From NCBI GenBank assembly GCA_904387375.1, contig CAJFLE010000028.1:1-40122 (forward strand): a stretch of 40,122 nucleotides of DNA, in the 5' to 3' direction. Numbering within the stretch: the stretch's first letter is position 1; each line of letters starts with the position of its first letter. Shown here one piece after another: positions 1 to 8,712 of the stretch. Made by a program: the position numbers and the translations under genes. This stretch comes from Candidatus Protoclostridium gallicola (lineage in GTDB: Bacteria > Bacillota > Clostridia > Christensenellales > Pumilibacteraceae). The notes under the pieces were generated by a model. That model did no database searches. It was given only the letters and a program-made list of their open reading frames with translations, and was not told where the DNA came from.

Positions 1-54
1 CAACTCCAAGTATACCACAGGAGGATTTTTCTTGTATCTTGAAGATTTTTATTT

Positions 55-79
55 CCACCACTTTAAGTGGTGGTTTTTT
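55..79 (+). terminator. Rho-independent terminator for a gene beyond the left edge
   Basis: CCACCACTT and AAGTGGTGG form a 9-bp hairpin with a single-base loop, followed directly by six T on the plus strand. The orientation fits a plus-strand gene ending left of the window, converging on the GH3 gene. Confidence 0.7.
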
Positions 80-94
80 GCGCTTAAGCGACAA

Positions 95-128
95 TAAAAG
101 CGGCTCCGTTTTCACGGAACCGCTTTTA
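95..128 (-). terminator. Terminator downstream of the GH3 gene
   Basis: A 15-bp inverted repeat (arms 95-109 and 114-128, one mismatch) lies 24 bases past the stop of the minus-strand GH3 gene. Both arms end in an A/T run, so it could work in both directions. Confidence 0.75.
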
Positions 129-151
129 TCATGGCATCGCGATTATCGTAT

Positions 152-3100
152 TCAGTTCGCCGGATTCGCATTCGGCGCTTTCTTTGCTTTGATGTAACCT
201 CTTACTGCAAGCACCACCCACAAAGATACGAGACCGACGCCTATGACGTCAATACCTACGAGCAGGAACACCCACCAGGGGAACACTTCGTTGCTGGTCA
301 GCGTTATGTCGTCTATTTCCAGACCCTGCGAAGTCATCGAGAAGTTGAGCGTATCGACGTAAGTATACAGGATGTCCTTTGCCGACTTGAATATCGCCTG
401 CTGCGCCGTCGCGCTCGACGAATCGTTGAACCAGCCTATGCCGCCGTCGGTGTACAGAATCTGGCTGTTGCCCGCGCGGACGCACTCGTCGACGTCGTGC
501 ACGGTATCCGTTGCGCGGCTCGCGCCCGCGTTCTGATAGTAGTCGGTTATGACGCTGCCTCTGAAGCCCCATTCGTTACGGAGCACCTGAGTGAGCATCG
601 CGTAGCTGCCGGACGCCCTGGTCGAGCCGACGCGGTCGACCGAGCTCATCATCGCGTTTGAGCCGCCTACCTTGACCGCGTACTCGAAGGGTTTGAGTAT
701 GTTCTCGCGCAGGTTCTGTTCGGTGAGCCACTTATACGCGCCGTTACGGCCCGATTCGGTTTCGTTGACCGTGATGTGCTTGATGTATGCCGTCAGACCC
801 TTGGACTTCGCGCCCATGACCTCGTAAGCGCATATAATGCCCGAAAGCAGCGGATCTTCGCTGTAATACTCGAAGTTTCTGCCGCCGAGAGGGCTGCGGT
901 GCAGGTTCGCGCCGGGGCCGTACCAGCCGCTTATGCCGAGAGCCGCGCCCTCGGTACCCTTTGCCACGCCGACCTCGTATGCGGTCATGAAGCTCCAGGT
1001 GCTGGCGATCACGGTCGCGCAGGGGTAGTTGACCGCTTTGAGGTCGCCCTGTCCGGTGACGCTGTTGTTGAAGCCCGCCGGGCCGTCTGCGGCGACGGTC
1101 TTGGGCATGCCTATCTCGTCAATGGCTATCGTTCCGAAACCGCCGCGCACAATGAGGTCGCCGCACGTCGAGAGCGAAAGCTGGCTGATGAGTTCGTCCC
1201 ACATGGGATCGTCATACTCGACGCCGAGAAGATCGGTTATCTGCCAGGACGTAGCCGAGGAATCGAAGGTCGGGAACTCGTCGGCGGGATCGTCCTCGGG
1301 GTCGACCGTCACGTAATGCGCGTCGTCAATGAGCTTATCTCCGGCGACGCGGTCGTTCTTTTCCTCGGGGAAGGAGGAAACGAAATCGCCGCGCGTCATA
1401 TACTCGATCTTAACCTCTTCGTCGTTGCCGTCGATGGAGTGCGCGTTGCCCGCAACCGGTTCGTTGATGGTGCTCGTCGCGCCGCTTACGGTGTTGGTGT
1501 AGTTGGTGAACTGGTTGGTGACCTTCGTGCCCGTGGTCGAGTCGGTTTCGTATTTATAGCCGCTGTCGGGCACGGTGAACGAGTACGAGTTGCGTCCGTC
1601 GGCGTTGCCCGTGACGGCGGGCGTGTGTACGTCGGTGCGGAGGCTGACGGTGTAAGTGCCGCCTTCCAGCTCATAGCCCATGAATCCGTTGTTGTTTCTG
1701 TCGTAGCAGTCGTACGAAGCCATTCTCTCGACGGGAAGCTCGAGTTTGACCTGCTTGATCTCGCCCGGCTCTATTGTTTCGGTCTTGGCGAACGCGCCGA
1801 GGACGATGGACGATTTCTCGATTCCGCCGTCGGTATAGGGCGCTTCGTAATACAGCTCCACGACGTCTCTGCCCGCCACGTCGCCGGTGTTCTCCACGGT
1901 GACCGTGATTTCTATGGTTCCGTTCTGATCGAGCGAAGCGCCGTCTTCATAGTTGCAGCCGGTTATCGTCCACTCGAATTCGCTGTACGACAGGCCGTAG
2001 CCGAAGGGATACTGCACGACGTCTTCGTAGCCGTTCTCGATTCCCCACTTTTCCTTTGCGTACGTCGTATCCCAGAAGCCTTCCGCGTCTGCGGTTTCGT
2101 ACCACTTGTATCCGATATAGATGTCTTCGGCGTAATCCGAATACTTGTTGGCGCGGGTTCCCAGCGACGTATCCGAACTGATGTCCGTGTACGAGCCTAC
2201 GCCCTCTCTGCCCGCGTTCGCGTAAGACGCGGCGGTCGAAAGGTCGTATGCGTACGTGTCCGCGAGTCTGCCGGAGAAGTTTTCCTTGCCGCACAGCAGA
2301 TTGCCTATGCCCACGGTGCCGCGCGTGCCGGGATATCCCATCCACACGACCGAGTCGATGTCGTACTCTTCGACGAAACCGAGTTCCATGGGGTTGGCGA
2401 CGTTGAGCACGAGCACGACGTTCTCGAAGTTTTCGGTGACTTTCTTTATCATCGCCTCTTCGACGGCGGAGATCGAAAGCAGTTTGCGCGATTCGTCGTT
2501 TTCGCCGTTCTTGATGTACTGTTTATGCGAATAGTCGTTGCCCTCGCCCATCAGTCTGCCCAGCACTACGATCGCGGTGTCCGAAAATTCCTTTGCCTGA
2601 TTTATTCTGTCCTCGTTCAGGAAATCCTCGGGCGCTTCCACGACGCCGTAGTATTCTTTGTAGAGTTCGTCGGTATACGCCTCGATGACGTAGTTACCGC
2701 CCTTGACTCTCTCGTATCCCAGACTTTCGTAGTCGGACGCCAGCTGCTCGTTGACGTTGAAGCCGGATTCCCTCAGTCCGCCGAGGAAGGTGGTCAGATT
2801 GTTTCTCGACCCGGTGCCGGAGCCGGTGCCCTGCACGACGAAGCCGGAATCGCATCCCGCCCAGCCGAATACGTTGACGTTCGAGTTTTCTTCCAGAGGG
2901 AGCACGGCTTTGCCGTCCGCGTTCTTTTCGTTCTTGAGCAGCACGGCGCCTTCCTCCTCCACCTCGATGGCGAAGTTCTGTCCGTATTCGCGCGCGCCGA
3001 CCGCTTCGGCCGAGTCTTCGTCCAGACCGAAGCCGCACATATACTGCGTAATCACGTTGAAGTTGAGGCCGCAGACGACGTTGCCTGCGACAAGGCCGCA

Positions 3101-3166
3101 GATGACCGCCACCCACACGACGCAGGCCACGATCAGAAGTATCTTGTTTTTCAGTAATTTAGCCAT
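152..3166 (-). CDS. Membrane-anchored GH3 glycosidase with permuted domain order
   Basis: Glycoside hydrolase family 3, probably a beta-glucosidase or beta-xylosidase acting outside the cell. About 1004 residues. An N-terminal transmembrane helix (about residues 7-28) and a C-terminal one (about 965-988) with a Lys-rich tail flank the enzyme, which puts the catalytic part outside. The GH3 C-terminal alpha/beta sandwich comes first (GVGSYTDISS, QYPFGYGLSYSEF), then a fibronectin-III-like domain, then the TIM-barrel domain (AADGPAG, GGRNFEYYSEDP, KHITVNE, VITDYYQNAG). The last motif carries the expected nucleophile, Asp875. Reversed domain order is known in GH3 enzymes of Butyrivibrio and Ruminococcus. 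The start is the ATG 8 bases after AAGGAG; an upstream in-frame ATG lacks such a site. It starts 17 bases after the lipoprotein gene, so the two form an operon. The substrate cannot be read from sequence. Confidence 0.9.
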   Translation of the reverse strand: MAKLLKNKILLIVACVVWVAVICGLVAGNVVCGLNFNVITQYMCGFGLDEDSAEAVGAREYGQNFAIEVEEEGAVLLKNEKNADGKAVLPLEENSNVNVFGWAGCDSGFVVQGTGSGTGSRNNLTTFLGGLRESGFNVNEQLASDYESLGYERVKGGNYVIEAYTDELYKEYYGVVEAPEDFLNEDRINQAKEFSDTAIVVLGRLMGEGNDYSHKQYIKNGENDESRKLLSISAVEEAMIKKVTENFENVVLVLNVANPMELGFVEEYDIDSVVWMGYPGTRGTVGIGNLLCGKENFSGRLADTYAYDLSTAASYANAGREGVGSYTDISSDTSLGTRANKYSDYAEDIYIGYKWYETADAEGFWDTTYAKEKWGIENGYEDVVQYPFGYGLSYSEFEWTITGCNYEDGASLDQNGTIEITVTVENTGDVAGRDVVELYYEAPYTDGGIEKSSIVLGAFAKTETIEPGEIKQVKLELPVERMASYDCYDRNNNGFMGYELEGGTYTVSLRTDVHTPAVTGNADGRNSYSFTVPDSGYKYETDSTTGTKVTNQFTNYTNTVSGATSTINEPVAGNAHSIDGNDEEVKIEYMTRGDFVSSFPEEKNDRVAGDKLIDDAHYVTVDPEDDPADEFPTFDSSATSWQITDLLGVEYDDPMWDELISQLSLSTCGDLIVRGGFGTIAIDEIGMPKTVAADGPAGFNNSVTGQGDLKAVNYPCATVIASTWSFMTAYEVGVAKGTEGAALGISGWYGPGANLHRSPLGGRNFEYYSEDPLLSGIICAYEVMGAKSKGLTAYIKHITVNETESGRNGAYKWLTEQNLRENILKPFEYAVKVGGSNAMMSSVDRVGSTRASGSYAMLTQVLRNEWGFRGSVITDYYQNAGASRATDTVHDVDECVRAGNSQILYTDGGIGWFNDSSSATAQQAIFKSAKDILYTYVDTLNFSMTSQGLEIDDITLTSNEVFPWWVFLLVGIDVIGVGLVSLWVVLAVRGYIKAKKAPNANPAN

Positions 3167-3183
3167 TTGTTCTCCTTTCCGTA

Positions 3184-6100
3184 TCATGCGCCGTACGAGC
3201 TGACGACGAAGTTGAAGCAGTCGACGTTGGGCGAGCCGTTAAGCGTGCAGGTGAATTCGTAAGTGCCCGCGTCCACGGTGACCTCGCCGAGCACGACGTC
3301 CTGCCAGTGATAGAACTGCGAAGTATCCGACGTGCCGAGTTCGAAAGTGCCGCTAGGCGTTATGTCGCTGTTGCCGAATTTAACGCCGCTTATGTACGAG
3401 GAAACCTCGTTCGACGCGTTGTTATCCGCGGCTTTCGCTATTCTGGCGACGATCTGTATCGTGGCTTTCTGCTCGGTCTTGACGGTGATCTTCACTTTGC
3501 TGCCGTCGCCTATCGCGCCGAGGCTCTTTCCGCCGCTGGTATCGTCGGTACCAGGGGTTTCGATATTGATGTGATCCCAGCCGGCCTGAAGCACGAAGCC
3601 GGAAAGATCCATTTCTTCGGCCTCCACGGTGTACTTGCCGTCGGCATTCACCGTCACGTCCGCTTCGGTCACTTCCTCGCCCGTTATGAACTCGACGTAG
3701 TCGATGTTGGGAGCCTTGTCGCCGAGGATTTCGATTTCGAGCGTATTGACGCCCGCTTTGATATCGACCCCGCCGATAACGAACGGCTCCCAGTTCCAGT
3801 ACTGGTAAACGTCGTCGTAGCCGGTGAATACCGCGTCGTCCGACGCCTTGATCTGCTCGTCGTTGAACCGGAACGCGCACAGGTCGTTGACCTTCCACGT
3901 ATCGCCCTTAAGATCATCGCCTACGGACATGCTGAAACGAATACCTGCGTCATTGACGGCAACGTCGCTCCAGACGTTGAACACTATCTTGTTGCCTTTG
4001 AGGCCGAGCTTGCCGACCACGAGTCCGCTCGTGACAGTTGCTGCCGCGCCGGTCGCGCTCTCGGTCATAGGCTGATTGGCTTTGAGATTATCATAGCACA
4101 GCGATACGCTGCCGTAATCCGCGTCCTCCGCTTCCGCTCTCGTCGTTACGGACTCGGCGGTTATCACGGCGGAGCAGTCCTCTTTCATGACTGCGGGGAT
4201 TTCGTAAGTTTCTTCGCCGTACTGCGTTACGATGACTTCGAACTTATCGAAGTTGACGGCGGCAGTCGCGCCTTCCCTGACTTCGAATCTTATCTCGTTG
4301 ACGCCTGCAACGAGATCTATATCCGTTTCGATGACCTTCCAGTTCCAGTTGAACGCGTCGCCGTGAGTGTATTTCTTTTCCCAGACTTCGGCCGTTCCCG
4401 CGTCCTCGTCGGCCGGGGTCACGAGATAAGTGTCCGCGCCCTCGTCCTTGACGAGCTTGGCGCCCGTCGTCACGGCCGCGGAGCCGTTGGTGACCGAGAA
4501 TACGTCGTCAAACGCGATCTCGTCGCCGCCCCATGCCGCGCGGATGCGCAGTTTGGCCTTGCCTGCCGCGCCCGAATTGATGTCGAATCCGAACGTGTTG
4601 CCGGCAGACGCGGTCACATTGACCGACTGGAAGCCGCTCGTCGTCTGATATGCGTTGCCGGCGGGCGTCTGCACGCTCGCGCCTTTGCTGTATTCCATGT
4701 CCTCGGCCTCGAACGAGCATTTCACTCCGGCGGAACCGACGGTCGCCGACTGGAATTCGATAGGCTCCTCGTGCTCGGTGAATTCGCCGTAAGACAGCAC
4801 GTCGAACCTGAAGCAGTCTGCGTTGATCGCACCGGTCTGCGCGATCATCTTGACGGTGAACAGATGCGAGCCGGGTTCGAGATCGACGTAGCCGATGACG
4901 GTTTCCACCCACTCCCAGTAACGCATGCTGCCGGCGTCGCCGCCCTGAATGCTGATGTCCTGTACTTCGGTCATGAGATTGCCGTCGATGTAGAACTCGA
5001 AATTATCCTTGATTTTTACATTGTCCACGCTCGCGGCCATGAACGAAATTCTGACCGTGGCTTTTTCGGCGTTGCTGATGACCGTGGATATCTCGGTGGG
5101 AGGAACGAACGCGCCCACGCTCTTGCCGCCGCTGGTGTTCTCGGCGTTGGTGGACGGCGTTTCGATGAACGCTTCGCCGTCGCCGAGGCCGTAATGATCT
5201 TTGATGTCCTGACGGACCTGAATCTTATCGAGGTCGAAATCCTCGAACTCCTTGACGTACAGCGCCTTCTCGGTCACTTCGACGCGCGAGTTGATATACA
5301 TCGTGCCGACATAGAATTCGATGTAGTCGATATTGGGCACGAAGTCGTCCTTGACGTCGAAAGTAAGCGTATTGGTGCCTTCGGCTATGGTGACGCCGCG
5401 GACCACTCTTTCTTCCCAGACCAGCTCTGCGGGAGCGGGTTCGGAAGGTTCTTCGCCGTCCGGATTCTCGCCGCTTTCGTCTGCGGTTTCCGTCGCGTCG
5501 CCGCCCTCTTCCGTTTCGGGCGCCGTCATTCCGGGAAGCGCAGTCATGCCGGCAATGTCTATAGAGCCGGGGTTGGCGTAATTCTCATAGTTGAGATAAA
5601 CGCCGAACGCGTTGCCGGGAGCCAGCGACTCTTCGGTGGGGCTGGACATGTGGAACACTATCGTCACGTCGGTGTATTCCTTAGCGGACGTGAACGTGAA
5701 CCCGAAATAGTTGCCGAACACTCCGTAATTGCCGACGTACGTCACGCCTGCGTTGTCGTCGGTCAGGACGAGCTCGCCGCCCGCGGATTCGACGCCGGAT
5801 ACATCGAGATCGATGTCCTCCGCCTCCACGCGGTATACGGTCGCCGCGCCCTCGGGAATGTCGAACACGGACTTGTCGCTGATCGGCGGCATCACCCTTT
5901 CGTTGACCGTAATCTCGTAACGCGCCGACTTACCGCTGTAAACGACGTTTACCGAACGCGTGCCCGGCGTCGTCAGGTCGGGCGTGGTGACGCGGCACTG
6001 CGAAAGATCCACCGCCTGCGTGCTGCCGTCGCTCATGTGCGCGGTGACGACGAGTCCCTCGTAAGTGAATTCGTCACCGAAATCGAAAACCTTTTTGACG

Positions 6101-6258
6101 TTATCGGTGTTGAGCGTAATGCTCTCCAGCGTCGGGTCGGTCGTTTCGGAAGGCGGTTCTTCTCCGCCGCATGCCGCGAGCCCGAAACTCAGGCAGATGA
6201 TCGCCGCGCAGAAAACCGCCAGAAACGCCCTTACCGCAAAACGTTTTTTCGTTTTCAT
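3184..6258 (-). CDS. Lipoprotein with Ig-like and repeated CBM6/35-like modules
   Basis: Probable surface glycan-binding lipoprotein of about 1024 residues. The signal peptide ends in a lipobox (FGLAACGG, lipidated Cys near residue 30). A bacterial Ig-like domain of the Big_3 type follows (LESITLNTDN to RYEITV). The rest holds about five beta-sandwich modules, each opening with a sequence like EAEDIDLD, FEDFDLD, EAEDMEY, EAEDADY or EAEEMDL. Two of them contain TSGGKS(V/L)GA, typical of CBM6/CBM35-like carbohydrate-binding modules. No catalytic domain is visible. The ATG chosen follows a doubled AGGAG site; a longer reading from 6330 has no such site. It is the first gene of an operon with the anchored GH3, suggesting it captures glycan for that enzyme. 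The module boundaries are by eye. Confidence 0.82.
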   Translation of the reverse strand: MKTKKRFAVRAFLAVFCAAIICLSFGLAACGGEEPPSETTDPTLESITLNTDNVKKVFDFGDEFTYEGLVVTAHMSDGSTQAVDLSQCRVTTPDLTTPGTRSVNVVYSGKSARYEITVNERVMPPISDKSVFDIPEGAATVYRVEAEDIDLDVSGVESAGGELVLTDDNAGVTYVGNYGVFGNYFGFTFTSAKEYTDVTIVFHMSSPTEESLAPGNAFGVYLNYENYANPGSIDIAGMTALPGMTAPETEEGGDATETADESGENPDGEEPSEPAPAELVWEERVVRGVTIAEGTNTLTFDVKDDFVPNIDYIEFYVGTMYINSRVEVTEKALYVKEFEDFDLDKIQVRQDIKDHYGLGDGEAFIETPSTNAENTSGGKSVGAFVPPTEISTVISNAEKATVRISFMAASVDNVKIKDNFEFYIDGNLMTEVQDISIQGGDAGSMRYWEWVETVIGYVDLEPGSHLFTVKMIAQTGAINADCFRFDVLSYGEFTEHEEPIEFQSATVGSAGVKCSFEAEDMEYSKGASVQTPAGNAYQTTSGFQSVNVTASAGNTFGFDINSGAAGKAKLRIRAAWGGDEIAFDDVFSVTNGSAAVTTGAKLVKDEGADTYLVTPADEDAGTAEVWEKKYTHGDAFNWNWKVIETDIDLVAGVNEIRFEVREGATAAVNFDKFEVIVTQYGEETYEIPAVMKEDCSAVITAESVTTRAEAEDADYGSVSLCYDNLKANQPMTESATGAAATVTSGLVVGKLGLKGNKIVFNVWSDVAVNDAGIRFSMSVGDDLKGDTWKVNDLCAFRFNDEQIKASDDAVFTGYDDVYQYWNWEPFVIGGVDIKAGVNTLEIEILGDKAPNIDYVEFITGEEVTEADVTVNADGKYTVEAEEMDLSGFVLQAGWDHINIETPGTDDTSGGKSLGAIGDGSKVKITVKTEQKATIQIVARIAKAADNNASNEVSSYISGVKFGNSDITPSGTFELGTSDTSQFYHWQDVVLGEVTVDAGTYEFTCTLNGSPNVDCFNFVVSSYGA

Positions 6259-6360
6259 CTTTTCTCCTTCTCCTTGTATGGAATATTCCGGACGGCCGCG
6301 GACTCGGGAAAACAGGGCAAAAAAATTCATGCGGGAATCCGCCTTCCGTTCGGTACCCGC

Positions 6361-6389
6361 ATTATAGCGTTGCCGCGGCGGAGTTTCAA
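6361..6389 (-). promoter_or_regulatory. Promoter of the lipoprotein-GH3 operon
   Basis: TTGAAA at 6384-6389 and TATAAT at 6361-6366 on the minus strand, 17-base spacer. It leaves a 5' leader of about 100 bases before the lipoprotein start. Confidence 0.75.
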
Positions 6390-6430
6390 CAATTACCGCA
6401 CAACCTTTGCAAATCGCGGCATAACCTTGT

Positions 6431-6461
6431 AAAAACCGACCCCGCCTCGCGGCGGGATCGG
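6431..6461 (-). terminator. Terminator of the two-component operon
   Basis: An 11-bp GC-rich stem (6436-6446 with 6451-6461, one G-T type mismatch) with loop TCGC is followed on the minus strand by five T. It lies 37 bases past the histidine kinase stop. Confidence 0.85.
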
Positions 6462-6497
6462 CCCTTTTGTATGCTTTGTCCGGCTTGTCAGTGCGGC

Positions 6498-7823
6498 TCA
6501 GACGCTGCGCTCGAACAGAATATTCAGGTTGAATATTCCGCCGTCCGCGTTTATCTGCATGTTGCCGCCGTACTTCTCCGTAATATACCTTATACTCTGC
6601 ATGCCGAATCCGTGGAATTCCTTATCCTTTTTCGTGGTCAGAGGCAGGCCGCCCTCGAACTCCAGATCGTTTTTATACCAGTTGTTGGCGTTGACGGACA
6701 CGAGCGTGTCCGCGGATTTGACGTGCAGACTGATGACGCGCTTTTCGGGAGGCAGCACGGAAACCGCTTCCATCGCGTTGTCGACGATATTGCCGAACAG
6801 CGAATAAATATCCTCCTCTTTCATGAAATCGAGCTGCTTGCCGTCCGCTATGCAGCTGAACGTTATGCCGTTTTTACTGCACAGCAGGCTTTTTTCGGAC
6901 AGAATGATGTCCAGCGCCTCGTTGCCTGTCTTGACAGTGGAATCGTATATGGATATAAGATTTTCTATCTCCGCCACCGCGCTGCTGCTCATATCCGACG
7001 CCCGGCCTATGCTGCGTATCTGATGCCGCATATCGTGGCATTTCATGTTTATGAGCGCGATGTTTTCTTTCGATACGGCATACTGCTCGCGTTCGCGGTT
7101 CCACAGCTGCCGCAGCGTGGCAAGCGTATTCTGCAGCTGCCGGCGCAGCAGCACTTCGAATTGCAGATACAGCGCGAACAGACAGCACAGTATGTTGTAT
7201 ACGCCCACGACGATCATGTAAAGGTTATTCTCATCCTCCGCAATGGAGAACACGACCACTGCGTTCAGGAGCACGTCCACGACGAGAATGAGCACCACGG
7301 ATATGAAAACGAACCCATTTTTCAGATACACGCCCTCGTGCCGGTTTATCCGCCGCCCGAATATCCAGTAGACGCCGAAATATATGCACGCGTAGAGCAC
7401 CAGATACAGCATCAGCAGCAGCGGGTTGGAAAACATCGCCGAAAATTCGTTGCCGTAAAAGCCCATAGGCGAATCGGTATTCGCGCCCATGACCGTCAGC
7501 AGAAGATTGTATATTTCATACGACATATGCTGCGTCGTGTACCCCGCAACGCAGCAGAACACGATCACCAGCCACCGTTCCTTATACAGAAACTTGCAGG
7601 CGAAAACCGTCGCCGCGAACAGCACGAAGAACATGAAGGATATATAAAAGGCGTTCTGCGACAGTATGGGGAAAAAGCGGAAAATCGCCCAGCATGCCGC
7701 AAGCGCGATTACGGCCCTGGGTATAAAATATTTCCGCCGCTGCAGCCGGAGAATGAAGAGGCATTCCGCGGCCAGCAGCTCGACGAGGAACTGATACGAT
7801 TTGTAGAATTCCAGCTGCGTCAT
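6498..7823 (-). CDS. GHKL sensor histidine kinase (AgrC-like)
   Basis: Membrane sensor of a LytTR-type two-component system, 441 residues. About six hydrophobic segments fill residues 10-225. A dimerisation segment holds the phospho-acceptor region CHDMRHQI (His263 or His267), and a GHKL ATPase domain has the N box GNIVDNAMEA and the late GFGMQSIRYI motif. It starts 6 bases after the response regulator stop, so it is cotranslated with it. Kinases of this family often sense peptides, but no peptide precursor gene or exporter is visible nearby. The signal is unknown. Confidence 0.88.
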   Translation of the reverse strand: MTQLEFYKSYQFLVELLAAECLFILRLQRRKYFIPRAVIALAACWAIFRFFPILSQNAFYISFMFFVLFAATVFACKFLYKERWLVIVFCCVAGYTTQHMSYEIYNLLLTVMGANTDSPMGFYGNEFSAMFSNPLLLMLYLVLYACIYFGVYWIFGRRINRHEGVYLKNGFVFISVVLILVVDVLLNAVVVFSIAEDENNLYMIVVGVYNILCCLFALYLQFEVLLRRQLQNTLATLRQLWNREREQYAVSKENIALINMKCHDMRHQIRSIGRASDMSSSAVAEIENLISIYDSTVKTGNEALDIILSEKSLLCSKNGITFSCIADGKQLDFMKEEDIYSLFGNIVDNAMEAVSVLPPEKRVISLHVKSADTLVSVNANNWYKNDLEFEGGLPLTTKKDKEFHGFGMQSIRYITEKYGGNMQINADGGIFNLNILFERSV

Positions 7824-7829
7824 TTTTGA

Positions 7830-8537
7830 TTACCCCCCCCCGCCGAGATAGTTGTTCAGCGCGCTCATGAACTCGTGGCGTTTGGGGTGGCTGATCTGTA
7901 ATTCTTCGCCTCCGACAAACACGGAAAAACCGCGCACGCCGGTGACGTAACGCAGATTGACGAGATAACAGTTATTGCACTTGACGAAATCGGCTTCCGC
8001 AAGTTTGGCTTCGATCTTTTTGAGAGTGCCGTACGATTCGAGGTTGCCGCCCGCGGTGTGATAAATCAGGCGGTGCTTTATGACCTCGACGTATTTTATG
8101 TCCGCAGCGCTCAGACAGCGGAGCGCGTCGTCCACCGGCACCATGATCTTGACGCCGGTACAGCTTCTGACGCGTTCGACGATCCGCCCCAGTTTCAGAG
8201 CGAAATCGTAGTACGACACGGGCTTGACGATGAAATCCGCGGCGTCGACCTCGTAACCGTTGATGGCGTACTGCGCCATATTGGTCACGAACACGAGCGA
8301 AACGAACGGATCCAGTTCGCGCAGCCGGCGCGAGGCCTTCATTCCGTCGATGTCCGGCAGGCCTATGTCCATCATCACGATGTCGTAGTTCGGTTTGTAT
8401 CCGGAAAGGAATACAACCGGATTGGAAAATACGGAAATGTTGAATTCCTCGTTTTTTTCCTTGGAAAACCGCCCGAAATAACTTTCGAGCAGATCCGACG
8501 CGTTCTTTTCGTCTTCGACTATTGCTACGTTAATCAT
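7830..8537 (-). CDS. LytTR-family response regulator
   Basis: DNA-binding response regulator of 235 residues, the partner of the GHKL kinase that follows. The receiver domain (residues 1-120) has the acidic pocket VEDE, the phosphorylated Asp57 in MMDIGLPD, and a conserved Lys in VKPVSYYD. The C-terminal LytTR domain (about 130-230) includes IKYVEVIKHRL and FVKCNNCYLVNLRYV. The start has AGGAATAGGT upstream, and a consensus promoter lies 48 bases before it. The last codons are a run of Gly made by nine G, ending at the stop; slippage there would alter the C terminus. The target genes are unknown. Confidence 0.9.
   Translation of the reverse strand: MINVAIVEDEKNASDLLESYFGRFSKEKNEEFNISVFSNPVVFLSGYKPNYDIVMMDIGLPDIDGMKASRRLRELDPFVSLVFVTNMAQYAINGYEVDAADFIVKPVSYYDFALKLGRIVERVRSCTGVKIMVPVDDALRCLSAADIKYVEVIKHRLIYHTAGGNLESYGTLKKIEAKLAEADFVKCNNCYLVNLRYVTGVRGFSVFVGGEELQISHPKRHEFMSALNNYLGGGG
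7833..7841 (-). repeat. G9 homopolymer at regulator/kinase junction
   Basis: Nine C on the plus strand (nine G in the mRNA) encode the final glycines of the response regulator and lie 10 bases upstream of the kinase ATG. Runs of this length are prone to slipped-strand change. Confidence 0.9.
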
Positions 8538-8584
8538 ACCTATTCCTTTCCGTATCGCAACAGGCGTCCCCTCAGTATGATGTG

Positions 8585-8613
8585 ATTATAAAGGAAAAGC
8601 CGGCGCATGTCAA
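8585..8613 (-). promoter_or_regulatory. Promoter of the two-component operon
   Basis: Perfect TTGACA (8608-8613), 17-base spacer, perfect TATAAT (8585-8590) on the minus strand. Confidence 0.85.
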
Positions 8614-8658
8614 GCGCAAATCATAACTCCGCAGAACGGAATCACGGCGGGCATACGG

Positions 8659-8688
8659 AAAAAGACGGATCCGAAGATCCGTCTTTTT
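8659..8688 (-). terminator. Terminator of the alcohol dehydrogenase gene
   Basis: A 13-bp perfect stem (AAAAAGACGGATC and its complement) with loop CGAA ends in T5 on either strand. It lies 24 bases past the dehydrogenase stop. Confidence 0.85.
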
Positions 8689-8712
8689 CGTAAGGCGCTT
8701 GTTATTTTATTC

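Noticed and set aside
776-3157. Long plus-strand open frame opposite the GH3 gene
   Set aside because: It is the antisense of a clear GH3 gene; composition (Arg, Val and Ala rich) is that of a shadow frame, and no ribosome site or family motif is present.
3307-6432. Very long plus-strand open frame opposite the lipoprotein gene
   Set aside because: Antisense of a gene with signal peptide and repeated modules. High GC third positions keep the opposite frame open.
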